A stretch of DNA of 64,000 nt from Heliopora coerulea (Eukaryota; Cnidaria; Anthozoa; Scleralcyonacea; Helioporidae). The DNA is taken from contig JASJOG010000025.1 in assembly GCA_030142905.1 (NCBI GenBank), forward strand, positions 347,501-411,500, in the 5' to 3' direction. Within the stretch, counting starts at the first letter, position 1. Every line of letters starts with the position of its first letter. Below the pieces are notes generated by a model. It worked only from the letters and a program-made list of their open reading frames with translations, was not told the DNA's origin and did no database searches. Of the stretch, positions 24,521 through 36,200 are shown piece after piece. Both the position numbers and the translations under genes were made by a program.

Positions 24521-25703
24521 CCCTTTGTATCTCCATCTCCGCCACCTTCTTTGTCTTTGTTGTTCATATCGGACATCTTTCTTACTTCCCCTAAATGACC
24601 CAATATGTCTGTGGCGTTCAAATCCTCTGGTGGCTCACTTAAAAGAATCCTAACTTCATGAAAAGGTTTCATATTAGTTGGGCATTCGTTTTTCACCTTC
24701 TCTATATTTCTTTCAATCATGTTCTGAGATGAAAGAATTTCTTCACAGTTACCCTTCTGTAGAAGGCATCTTGGGAGGTCAACTGAACTTTTCACTTTGT
24801 CAACATAAGCTTGTACGTCAGCAAGTTGCTTTGAGTGATCTTGGTGTGCTGTATTAAATAATCTGTCCACTTCCTTCATCATGAGCTCAGCTCTCTCTTC
24901 CAACTTTTGAGTAACTTCTTCTAAGACTTGTTGTTTTCGTCGGATGATTTGAGCTGTGACTTTCTTCGCGTTATTCTCAATTTCGTGCATGATATTACGG
25001 ATGACTTTTATTGCTTCATTACCTTCAGCCAACTTCTCGTCCAAAACAACGCAACTAAATCGTAATTCTTCTTTCTGTTTCTCGGCAACTTCTTCAATTG
25101 CGAGGCAGGAATGATTTTGTTTTATGTGGTTTAAGACCATGCAATGAGTACAAACCAGCTCCCTGCAAGTCTTGCAATAAAATTTCAGAGTATTGTTCTC
25201 GTCTTTCATGCAGTAAGGTTTTCTTCTCATCCTCGCTTGGTTTTCAGGTTGTGTTAACTCTTTTATTGATATCATACTGTGTTTCTTATTAGCTGGCCAA
25301 CTTTCGTGAGCTGCGAGACATTTTTCACACATGAACATCTCGCATATTGTACATCGAGTTCAGACTGAAGGCTCTTGACACCGAGAGCATTTGGAAACTT
25401 TTGCTCGGCTTTGAATCGCCATTAGGTCTAGCATATTACAGATGAAATACCTTGCCGTCATTCCTTCTACATTTTCGCACGGTTTCAGATTAAATTCTGA
25501 TCGGCATGTTGGGCAGTTGAATTCCACGACCTCCTTGCGAACTGCCTTTTGTTGGCAATTCACAAACTTTTCTAGGCAGTATTTACAAAACGAGTGAAAG
25601 CAAGGTAATGTTCGTGGATCATTCAACGTTTCCAAACGAATTGGCAAGTCAGTAAACGCTGGAGTTGCTCGACATGAACGACGTCACTATCAGTAGCAGC
25701 CAT
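24337..25703 (-). pseudogene. TRIM-family (RING, B-box, coiled-coil) pseudogene, intronless
   Basis: Starts at MAATDSDVVHVEQLQRLLTC (25703). The RING follows (LPCFHSFCKYCLEKF ... FNCPTCRSEF), then two B-boxes (CSRCQEPS ... CEKCLAAH and CKTCRELVCTHCMVLNH) and a coiled coil of about 130 residues. TRIM proteins are E3 ubiquitin ligases. A one-base deletion falls right after the first zinc Cys, the next RING Cys is Arg, and an in-frame TGA splits the first B-box near 25362. After about 24530 the frame dissolves into simple sequence, so no NHL or other C-terminal domain is left. A single exon could mean retrocopy origin, but cnidarian TRIM genes are often intronless anyway. Confidence 0.8.
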
Positions 25704-25878
25704 TGCAAACAATGGCTCTTGAAATAATTGTTCACGTTGCGAGAAAAGCCAAGTCCTTGCGACCGAGCCGAAATACCTTTCTCAGGCTCAGATGTGGTAT
25801 AATGTAATATAAACCCTGTTGCTTGCTCACATAACCCCACTGTGATCGGAATTTATGATATTTTTTTTTATTTGTATG

Positions 25879-26407
25879 CAGTCAAATCTCTCAATGCGGA
25901 CACCTCTATAAAGTGGACAGCGGACACTTTCTGGAAGAATTTTGGCCCAAAATATATATGAACTCGGACACTTAAAGTGCAAACTTGTGTGCATCTCACT
26001 CGTCACGCCCATCACGTTACACATGCTTGACAAGAATTGGTAATCTTTCATTAACTTGTTATTAAAAGTCAGTGCAAGAGGGTTTTCTTGCGCAACAGTT
26101 TAGGCGTTTTATGCAATTCACCGTCGTACTTTTTCCCTATTCTCGTTCCTAGTTCTGCAAGACTGCATTTGTTATTTTATCCTGTTCTTTAGTGATGTAT
26201 TTCTCCAGCAAATTTATTGCCGAGTTCGTGCTTTTGAAGTGTACTTAATATCTTTTAAGGGGACTGTGAACGTTTAATTTTGCTTTAAATAAAGGTTGCG
26301 TTCCAGGTATGACGTCACTAATGTCAAGTATCACGTCACACGAGCTCTCCATAAGGTGGACACTTACAGCTGGTGGCGAGGATGTCCGCTTTAGAGAGAG
26401 TTGACTG
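25879..26407. mobile_element. MITE with CTCTC...GCGGACA ends
   Basis: Left CAGTCAAATCTCTCAATGCG and right (reversed) CAGTCAACTCTCTCTAAAGC are inverted repeats; TA follows the right end and TG precedes the left (mutated TA). 529 bp, non-coding. Confidence 0.7.
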
Positions 26408-26417
26408 TATGTCTATT

Positions 26418-26890
26418 ACAGGCAAGGTGAAAGTAAATCAGCATTAACGGGACTGGATACCAACCCTAAAAATTTCCTGGTTGCAAAGCTGCAGTCGCTA
26501 AAACTTTCTACAGTTTTTAATCCCACCTTATCTGATTGTGTAACCAAATTGCGATAACAAACGAACAATATACTTTGGTAAGATCTATTTCAACGAAAGA
26601 AAATTCAATTTCACCATAAAATTACTTGAACTACTCATCTATTTTTCCCCATTTACATCAGGTCTACTTTTTGAGTTAAGTTAGTACGTTGTAGTTTCAT
26701 GTTAGTAAGGTGTTCGGTTGTATGCTGTGCAAGCTTTGTCGGTTTACTTCTAAATAGTCAGAAAAACCTGATTAGACCTCAGAGTTGTTCAAAGTACTTA
26801 CAATTGGCACATCTTGCACAGCACACAACCAAACACCTTTATTAATTTTTTGACATTATTACTGGGAGGCTATATCCCCCCCTAGCCCCC
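26418..26890 (+). repeat. Dispersed repeat, copy 1
   Basis: AAATCAGCATT...AATTTCCTGGTT...CTGCAGTCG...CACCTTTATTAA matches 61860-62345 along its whole length at roughly 75-80% by eye, in the same orientation. No coding capacity seen; family unknown. Confidence 0.65.
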
Positions 26891-29455
26891 CTTTTTCCGC
26901 CCACTCTGTATTAACATGTCCGAAAATTCACCAAATCCCTCAGGTTTAGTTATGCCTTGTATTCAAAGAGATAGGGGGCAACCAGCCTTTTGTAAGTTGC
27001 GGTCTCTACTTCAGTTTGGCAGGCCATTGCGAACATCTTCAGCCACTTGCATAAGATTTAAGGCAGTTGGAGCTGAATAAATTCAGTCACCCACTTAAAA
27101 CTGAACTAAACTAAGTTTTGCTGTGGCATGCAGATCTTATACCAGGCCCGCTAATCGTAGAATTGGAAATCACTGAGGCAGGGTAACAAGGGGTGAGGAT
27201 CAAGAACGGATCCAGACTTATATTGGGTTGGGATCCATGGAAGAATGGGGGTCAGAATTGATCATCATCAGCTCCCAAATTTCTGGATTATACTGTCTTT
27301 AGTCCCTTTCTTTAGTGTTTGGAAGATGGGCTTTCCTAGGATCCGTCTGACGCTCAAAAAAATTTCTAAGGAGAAAGATATCCCGTCATTTTAGGCGAAA
27401 TGCCAAATGTAGGCCAACTCCATCATTTGGCCAAGCACTTTTCCTATTTTATTTTTAATTTTTTTAACATTTTTTTTTTCTTTTTTGGTGTTTTTATGTC
27501 TGGCACCAGACCTCTTAGAAGGCCCACGTTTATAAAGTACAAATATAACCCCGGCTCCCAGCAGATGGGAAGCCCTCGCATTGGAATCGAACGAACATTA
27601 TGGTGACCCAGGACAACAGCGTTAAGCCGTCTTAGTCGCTTGTAAAACTCAGACCTAAGCAAGAGCGAGCACAGCTTGGCTATCCTTTGTACAACGATGA
27701 GGAGAATCATGCGTAAGCAGTGTTGAACATGTATAAAAGCCAAAATGGCGAGTAAGCAGCCGAAACTTGAGGAGGTACTGACGTTTCGAGGTAAGGCTCT
27801 GTCGGAGTTAAAACTGACATTTCACTCCGACCACCTCAAATAGGTGGACTTAAAACCGGTCCATATTCATTCTGAATACGTTCACAGTTCACACCGGAGG
27901 ACTCTCAGTTCAACTTTGGACCGTAGGACATATTTGGTTACGCCAATGTACAGAGGCCTCTTGATTTTCACAGAATGACATGGACCCCAGTCGAGTGTAT
28001 ACTACCAGGTGTAGGCGTCATGGAGAAGAATTTCGATTGCGAAGCTCTTCTACGAAGCACGTAACGCGAAAAAAGAAAATATTGATCATCACACTTAACG
28101 ACAGACACAAGATTCAGTTCCAGGAAAGAGCAATCTGCAAGTGGACAAAAATGTCGCCAGCCTTGAAAATACAGTCAATTTGCCAAATCCACCATCAACT
28201 TGACTCTTGAAAGCAACGTCAAAATTGATACGATTAGCTTAGTTAGCTTCCTTATAAAATTTATAGTGACCAAAATTTCAGTTCCTAGACCCTTCTGAGA
28301 AACGTTTACCATTTCCGTTTCTTGTTCCGGTGGTTTGGAACTGATTTCGAGAAACGTGTAAGAATGTTTACAACATCACTTTTCCGGATAATTCCAATTA
28401 GAGAAGTGTCATCTGATCAAATGTAATATGAAATAGAAAACGTCTGAAGGAAGTACTCAGCTAAAAAAATTGTGTATGATCTAAAGCCATTTACTCAGAA
28501 AAATTCCCTAAATGGAGTGAAAATAATAAGCATCTGAATGATCTGATCATCACTCCGCCGTATAGCTCAATAGTTAAGCAGCATTTCTCAGCGGGGGCGG
28601 TACCACCACCCAGTGGGCATTCAGAGAACGTCGGGGCGTTCATCAGTCGCTCACCACCATAGGATTTTTAAGTACCCAGTAGCCATTTAGTGTTAAAATC
28701 AAACACTGATTTAATTCGCAAATTTTAATGTCGAACTGAATAACTATATATTATTTTGGTATTGCATTTGGCATTGTCTTGGTGTTGGAAGTTGGCGCGG
28801 GCACAGAACTGGGACTAAGTGTGCTCAGTAGGACAGGCAAGAGACAGGTGGGTGTTCATCCAAAAAAGGTTGGGAATCACTGGGTTAGAGCGTCTCACCG
28901 GCGATCCCAATATCAAGAGTTCTATTTTAATCGGAGGCTCAGAAAACTTCTTCGAGAGGATATAAAAACTTGTTCAACTGTTTGCTGCGATCAATGACTA
29001 TTACCGAGACAGTCTGAGTTGCGAATTAACGTTTATGTTGCTATAGACTTGCCACAAGTCGACTTCTTATCACACCAAGTCGCGAGAGGCGGCTAGAACT
29101 GGACTTGTTCCGCTTGCAGGAAAATCGAATTTATTTTGCTAAATTTTGCGCGAAATATTAATGAGGTCACGATTTCCTTTTTTGTGAAGTCAACAAAGCT
29201 TGTCATTTTTGATTAGTTAAAACACCAAAACACCTCCGACCAAAGTACAGGTCGGAAAAAAGTGGTGCTAAGCAGCCTAGAAAAGTCTGTTTTCTCCCCA
29301 ATTTTTTCCTAAAAAAAATTAAATAAAAAATAAAAAAAATTTCAGCTTTTTGAATATCTAATGTTGCTGTTCAGAATCTCCAATTCCACGTTGGTGAATA
29401 TAAAAACGATCAATGCATATCAGTTGCTCTGAAGTGTCATGTTGCCGAACTGGAC
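26891..29455. other. Intergenic DNA, mostly without recognised features
   Basis: Two weak tRNA-like traces: a box B-like GTTCGATTCC on the minus strand near 27580, and a box A-like TAGCTCAATAGTTAAGC on the plus strand near 28562. A GACGTTTCGAGGTAAGG segment near 27780 resembles Penelope terminal repeats. Nothing else supportable. Confidence 0.4.
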
Positions 29456-29463
29456 ACAAGAAC

Positions 29464-29987
29464 TAGTGCTGCTCCCATTGGTTCATATCCGAAATCGATT
29501 AATCATTGTCAACAATCGATTAATATCGATTAATCGTATTGAATAAATTAAATCATGACACGTCCGCAGTGGTTTGTCCCTTCAAAGAAAGGAGTGTGTT
29601 TTAATGTTCTTAAAGTTTCGAAATTTTCCAGCAGAAAAACTGAAGAAAAAAACGTATATAATATAATTATATAAACACAGAGGAATAGGCTAAATAAAGA
29701 AATATGCACTTTGACTGTCTACGTGTTTTTGTTTAAAAATAACAGTACATCAACAACGGCTGGCTTAAGTGCTGCTCGCTTCTTCTTTGACCACAATTGA
29801 CTGCAATGAGGGCGCGAGAATGCTACCTCTTCGCAATTTTTTTAATTCCAGAAAGAAAGTTCAAGTGAATATCATGCTGTGCGTGGTTGTTGTCGATGAT
29901 CCGATTATTTTTAAGAATAATCGATTGCCAAAAAATAATCGATAGCCAAAAAATAATCGATTAATCGATTAATCGGGAGCAGCATTA
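29464..29987. mobile_element. hAT-type MITE with 8-bp target duplication
   Basis: ACAAGAAC flanks both sides (29456-29463, 29988-29995). Inverted ends are TAGTGCTGCTCCC and, reversed, TAATGCTGCTCCC. Next to each end are ATCGATTAATCG palindromes. 524 bp, non-coding; it sits 120 bp past the end of gene B. Confidence 0.8.
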
Positions 29988-30059
29988 ACAAGAACGATTG
30001 GATGTCTCATGTGTTTTGTCATTCATGAATTACAGTTACAGCACGAATGCAGGCAAAAT

Positions 30060-30065
30060 TTTATT
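30060..30065 (-). terminator. Gene B poly(A) signal
   Basis: AATAAA on the minus strand about 45 bp after the gene B stop codon, a normal though short 3' UTR distance. Confidence 0.5.
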
Positions 30066-30107
30066 TTCAATGACTTGGTTGATTTTTGGAACACGGCCTC
30101 CCCTTTT

Positions 30108-30236
30108 TCATTCCACACCATCTTTTTCAACGTTGAATGGCTCGTCCACTGCAATCGTTCCACTCTCCGCAATCGTACAGTCCTTCTTTGGCTTACTGTT
30201 ATCAACCTCGACATTCTCAACCATTTTCACCACGTC
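30108..30236 (-). CDS. PPIB-like: Gene B exon 6 and stop
   Basis: [19 protein letters not shown] through NVEKDGVE and TGA. Acceptor TTAG. Confidence 0.92.
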   Translation of the reverse strand, partial: DVVKMVENVEVDNSKPKKDCTIAESGTIAVDEPFNVEKDGVE

Positions 30237-33200
30237 CTAAGATAATAATACATAATTATATTTCTAAAATTCATTAAGAAATCTTGAGGAAAATGCATAA
30301 GAAAATCATAACCGTGTTGTGTCTTTATATATAATAAAGACAATTGTGACTTCATGTGTACAGAAATAGTTAATTTTTTTTCGGCTTAGAAAACATAAAT
30401 TTCCAAACTTTCAATTACCGTACTAGGAGGTTCATTTTAGAAGACATTTAAAAAACTCGCAGAACGTGCTTTATTGGATCTAAAACACTCGGCTATCGCC
30501 TATTGTTTTGAATCCCGATAAAGCACTTCAGCTCGGTTTGGTGTATTGTTACGTTAATTTTTTATGAAACACAAAATACCTATAGGGTTCACATATAGAC
30601 ATAGATATCGATGTTGATATACATACATACACACATAAACACACACACACACACACACGCACGCACGCACGCACACACACACACACACGCACGCACGCAC
30701 ACGCATATGCATATACATAAATACAGGCATGCAGATATCTAGATATGTAGATTTAAAAAATTATTAAAAATCCACGAAGAAAACACAAAAGATTTTGCTT
30801 CCTAATTAGTATTTTGTAAATTGGATAAAGAATACTAATTAGAATTATGAAATTTTCCCTTCGATTTTCTAAGCTAAAATTTACCGAAACTTCAAAATAA
30901 CCGATAAAAAATGGCCATTTAAATGCATTCGTATTTTAAGAAAGATACAATATTCGCGTCCAATCTGTATGCGATTTACTACGACTCGCCTTGTAAATCG
31001 CATACAGATCGGCCGCTCATATCGTAACTATTACATATAGGCCTAATTGTTCTGCAAGAAATTCAAATGAGGTTTCTCTCTTAAACCAGGGTAAAGGGGC
31101 AAGATGTAATGCGAACAAAAGTGTATCAAATAAATAGCCACTACGAACATGGTTTACCTTACTTGCGGGCTTCTAAACCTAGACACGGATGTTTATCCCG
31201 ATGGATTGCTTGCCAGCGGGTAAGTAGTTCGCAATATTGGTTTTGATTGGAAAGTTCTGAAATGATGGTGTCGACAGTTCTTCCACACCTATTTTGTCCT
31301 TATACCTTTTGCCTGAAATACGTTTTTGCTTCAGTTTTCGTCTTGTCTGTTCAGCTGTGTTTTGACATCAGTCTGCTTTGCGTAGCCTGGTGTTTACCCC
31401 ATTTAAAGTGAAGCCTACATTTGTATATCACTGCGGTCGGATTAAACAAGAAGTTCTCTTTTGTTAGGTGCAATTACTGGTGTATGCTTAGAGCCTGAAG
31501 AACATAGGTGTGTTAGCCTTTTCTTGAAACGTTTATTGACGATAAAAAGGTAGAATTAAAGAAAGAAAGAAAGAAAGAAAGAAAAGAAAGAAAGAAAGAA
31601 AAGAAAGGAAGAAAGAAAAAAAAGAAAAAGGAATGAACAAAGAAAAAGAAAGAAAGAAAGAAAAGAAAGGAAGAAAGAAAGAAAATAGAAGAGAAAGTAA
31701 GGAAGAAAGAAAGAAAGAAAGAAAGAAAGGAAGGAAAGATGGCGAGAAGAAAGATGGCGGCAAGTAAGTCAGACGTGGATGCATGAGCTCCTACTGTTTG
31801 ATCAAAAGCCAGCCAAACCAGGACGCGCCAAGCCTTGAAACAAACGTGTAATCTACACTGTGCACTAATCTTTCTGGATTAGTAGGTTGCAGACTGGTTA
31901 GCCAACAGTTTTTATGATATTTTTAACAATTTTACTACAAATATCTTATACGTGGATAACTGTGAAGTCATCCGTAACTTTGAATGAATCAAGCAGTCTC
32001 AAAGAAACTGCTTTGAATACGCATTCATATTACAAAACAACGGAGAGAAAATGGTACGATGGACAGCGATAATGTTACAGGATCTACAGAACTGTCGCTC
32101 TAAAGCGCTTGAACTAAGAAATGGCGATAACCCACCGCTGAAGGCAGACGGAAAGGAGAACTACTTGGACATTTTACAACAGCTATGGAACCAAAAGAGT
32201 TATCAACACCTAAATATATCGAGAAATAACTTGAGAGTGAGGGCGAATCAGTTTAAATTGGAAACGTTGACCGATGCCAAGTTAGTTCGAGAGGAAATAC
32301 TAAAACAGCAAAATTCGGCAATAAATTTTGGTGGAAATATTCAAGAAGAAGAAAATGCTAATTCCGCTGGACATATTGAAGCTGAAAGCAATGGCATGTG
32401 TAATCAATGTGATAATACAATGACGATAGAAACTGAAGAACTCTTTGGAGACACGGAAGCAAATTTCCTATCATTAAACGCCAAAGAAATACAACACTAC
32501 GAGGAGATAATGGAAACAGCCAATACTATTATGTCTACAATAATTGAATCACCTGGGAATTTGGAAAATCGTATGTGGAATATAAGGACTAAGATTAGCC
32601 CAACTTCATCAGAGTTAAGGGTTCTTAATTCTGTGGCCAACAGATTGTGGGATGCGGAACAAAGAAATAGCAATACTGAACCAAGAGTACATCTGGGTCA
32701 CATGGAAAACTTACAAGAAAAGGGGAAAAGAATCAAAAGTATTTGAAAGAGGAAAGGTCAAAATTAGTTGCTCTAGTCTTTACGTTTTCATTGAAAAACA
32801 AAAACTGTCACTGAAGAGACTAGCAAGGAAGCGAAAAAGAAAACTTAAACAGACAATATCTAAGAAATGGAATAACATCTATACAAGTAAACCTACAAGA
32901 ATACATGATACCCGGCGTCGATGTATCTCCCAAGATCCGGAAAATCTCAGACCAACAATAGGAGATTGGATCCAATACAACAATGAAAGTGACGTACAAC
33001 CATGCTTTGACTCACTCCACCAGGCTGAGGTGTTCTGGAGACCAATCTGGGAAATGGAGGGAAAGGGTAACCCAAATGCAGCTTGGTTGAAAGAAATTGA
33101 AAGTGCGATGGATGCTTGCTGTGCAAGAGAAGGCCGGAAAGATGATGCAACAATAGGGATTAGTAAAGATCAAATCACTAAAACCATTAACAATAAAAAA

Positions 33201-36200
33201 ATTGTTCTGCACCAGGTCCGGACGGTATATGTAATTACTGGTTGACGAAACTCACGGTACTGCATAAGCCACTATCTGAAATAATAGAAGAACTACTTAA
33301 CGATGATACTAGCTTGCCAGCATGGATAAATAGAGGACGCACTTTGTTAATTCCGAAGGAGGGTGAATGAGATACGGCAAACCAAAGGCCAATAACATGT
33401 CTAAATATGACATATAAATTAATGACATCTCTTATGGTACCATATGTGGATAACCATCTTGAGCAAACAGGATTATTACAAAAAGACCAGAGAGGAGCAA
33501 GAGAAGGAGTTTCTGGGTGTCTGGACAATTTGTTAATTGACAAAGTAATCATGGAAGATGTTAAGGAACGTAGACGAAATATGGCGTGTGCTTGGATTGA
33601 TGTACGAAAAGCATACGATAGTGTTAATTATTCAGTTCTTAAAAGAATCCTCAACATGCACAAGTTTCCAACCAGATATATTTCAGCCATCATGGAACTG
33701 ATTACTGGGTGCTCAACATGTCTCTCACTTACCACCAAAGAAGGAAAGCAAGAGTCGAGTCCTATTATCCTCAAGAAAGCCTTGTTGCAAGGCGATTCCT
33801 TATGTCCGAAGCTATTTACCATATATCTTAATCCAATTGCTTGGAAAATACGGACAATGAATGGATATGTCTTAAGTAAACCCATTCAATTGAAAATTAC
33901 ACAAACCATGTTCATCGATGATCTGAAAATGTTCTCAGCAAGCAATAAGAAGCTCTATCCGGCCCTACAGTCGATACAAGCATGTATGGCAGATCTGAAT
34001 ATGGAATGGGGAACGGAGAAATGTGCAGTTATGAATGTGAAAAGAGGTATCCTTGAAGATGAATCCGTAGCCAAGTTGAAATGATTCGACAACAATCCGG
34101 TCAATGGATAAGAACCGACCATACAAATTCTTTGGCATATATGAACACCTCGAGCAAGATGAAATAAGGATTCGAGTAGGAGCTAGTAAAGAATTCTTGC
34201 AACGGGTATGGTTGATATGGTCATCACCACTGTCAGATGCTGTGAAAGTACAAGCCACCAACACGTTTGCAATGTCAGCCTTATCCTATTATATGACAAC
34301 GACGGAATGGACAATTTATAAAGTCCAGGAACTTGATCGACAAGTACGCAAGATACTAACAGACAATAAAGGAAGACATCCTTGTGCTTCCGTGCATTTG
34401 ATGTATCTCCCCCGGTCAATAAGTGGTAGAGGATTAAAAAGTGTTGAACAAGAATACAAAGAATTGAAGATTAAAACCGCCTTCCATTTGTACACATCAA
34501 CCGACCAAGCCGTTAAAGCAGCTGCTCAAGCTGATCAAGCAAGAAGAAGTAGAGGAAGGAAATCGTTGATGAAAGATGCTGAGAAGTATGCAGAGAAGTT
34601 GGGGGTGAAGATTTGCAAGGATGGTAATGATAATTCGACTATAAAGTCTCCAACTGACGTCACTGGTGAGAAAATAGCCAATGATATGGGAAAGATTAAA
34701 CCCCTCCTCCGAGAAGCAAGAATTGCAGATATTAAGAAAGCAGTTACCGATCAGCCATGGCTCGGTCGTATTACTAACAAGCGATGGGAAGCGAAAGACC
34801 AAGTTAGAGGTTTTCCCTGGTTGAATTGCTGCAAAGGCTGTCCAACAGATATCGTAACTGATATGGAGGAAATTGTTCAACAACTTATTCCAACTCGAGT
34901 GTACTATAGTTTAAAACTTGGGCAAGATGTCACCACCAATCTCTGTCGTCTTAGTGGAAGTAAGCCTGAAACCGTGTCTCACCTCCTAACTTGTTGTCCA
35001 CGTTTTTCCCGGACAGAATACCTCTATCGTCATAATAATGTACTTAAATGTTTGTATTTTACAATACTGCAACAATTTGGCATTATTAAGACGATATCTC
35101 CCCCAAACCCTAATGTGGAACCTAAACCGGTTGTGAAGACTGATGACTTGCAGGCTTTCTGGGACATTCCAATTTACTCTTTTGGCCCCCAGCTCCCAAC
35201 GACAGTTGAACAGAGAAATAGGCCGAATATGGCAGTTGTCAATCATAGAAGTATGAAAGTTGCAGTTGTTGAATGTAGCTGCCCCTGGATTACCAACGTG
35301 GAAAAGAAAGACAAGGAAAAAACAGACAAATACCAGGAAGTTCGTGTTGAGCTCCGAAGAAGATATGAGAGCTATGATGTCTACCAAATTAACGTGCTGC
35401 TGAATGCGTTATAAGGATACTTAAAGTGCTTAAAAACTTTGCTAAATAAGTTATTACAACAGGACAAATTAGTAGAGAGTGTTTTGAAAAGAATGCAAAA
35501 AGCAGTTATATTTGGCTCGATTCGTATAAAGAACCTTTTTAAATCTGTTAGAGCTTAGGAATTTTAACATGTATATATTTAGTATAGTTGGTTAAAGGTG
35601 TTCAGTCTACTCGATTAGAGCCCTGAACACATTTTATGTAATTATCTTTTTAAACAAGACATTAAAGAAGACAAAGGAAGAAAGGAAGGAAGGAAGGAAG
35701 GAAGGAAGGAAGAAGGAAAGAAAGGAAGAAACAAAGAAAGAAAGAACCAAAGAAAAAAAGGATAAAAGAAAAGAAGGTAAAACAAATCGCTGACTTCGTA
35801 TAATTTACTTCGACGTGCTGTGACAAGTTTCTCGAGTGTGATGCATGAGAAAGGTCCACTAAAGAGCACATATTTTTAACTTCATTTCACGTATACTTTT
35901 GACTTCATCTTTGTACTATATTAAGTTTTAAGGTTTTCCTCTGCCTTGCATTACATACCATCCCTTCCAGTATTTTACCAAAAACAACATGACGTCCATC
36001 CAACCATGGTGTCTTTACAGTCGTGATGAAGAACTGCGAACCATTCGTATCTTTTCCTGCGTTTGCCATGCTCAGCCACCCAGCTCCATAATGACGTAAC
36101 TTAAAGTTTTCGTCGGCAAATTTGTCACCATAAATACTCTTACCTTTAGAGAACAAAAATAACAAAGTTGGGAGGTATTGCATCAACATACCCAGCAGAA

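Noticed and set aside
31533..31784. Phe/Ser/Leu-rich frame on the minus strand
   Set aside because: Reverse complement of the GAAA repeat.
32947..35387. Several minus-strand open frames within the second R2-like element
   Set aside because: Shadows of the plus-strand reverse-transcriptase frame; no motif of their own.
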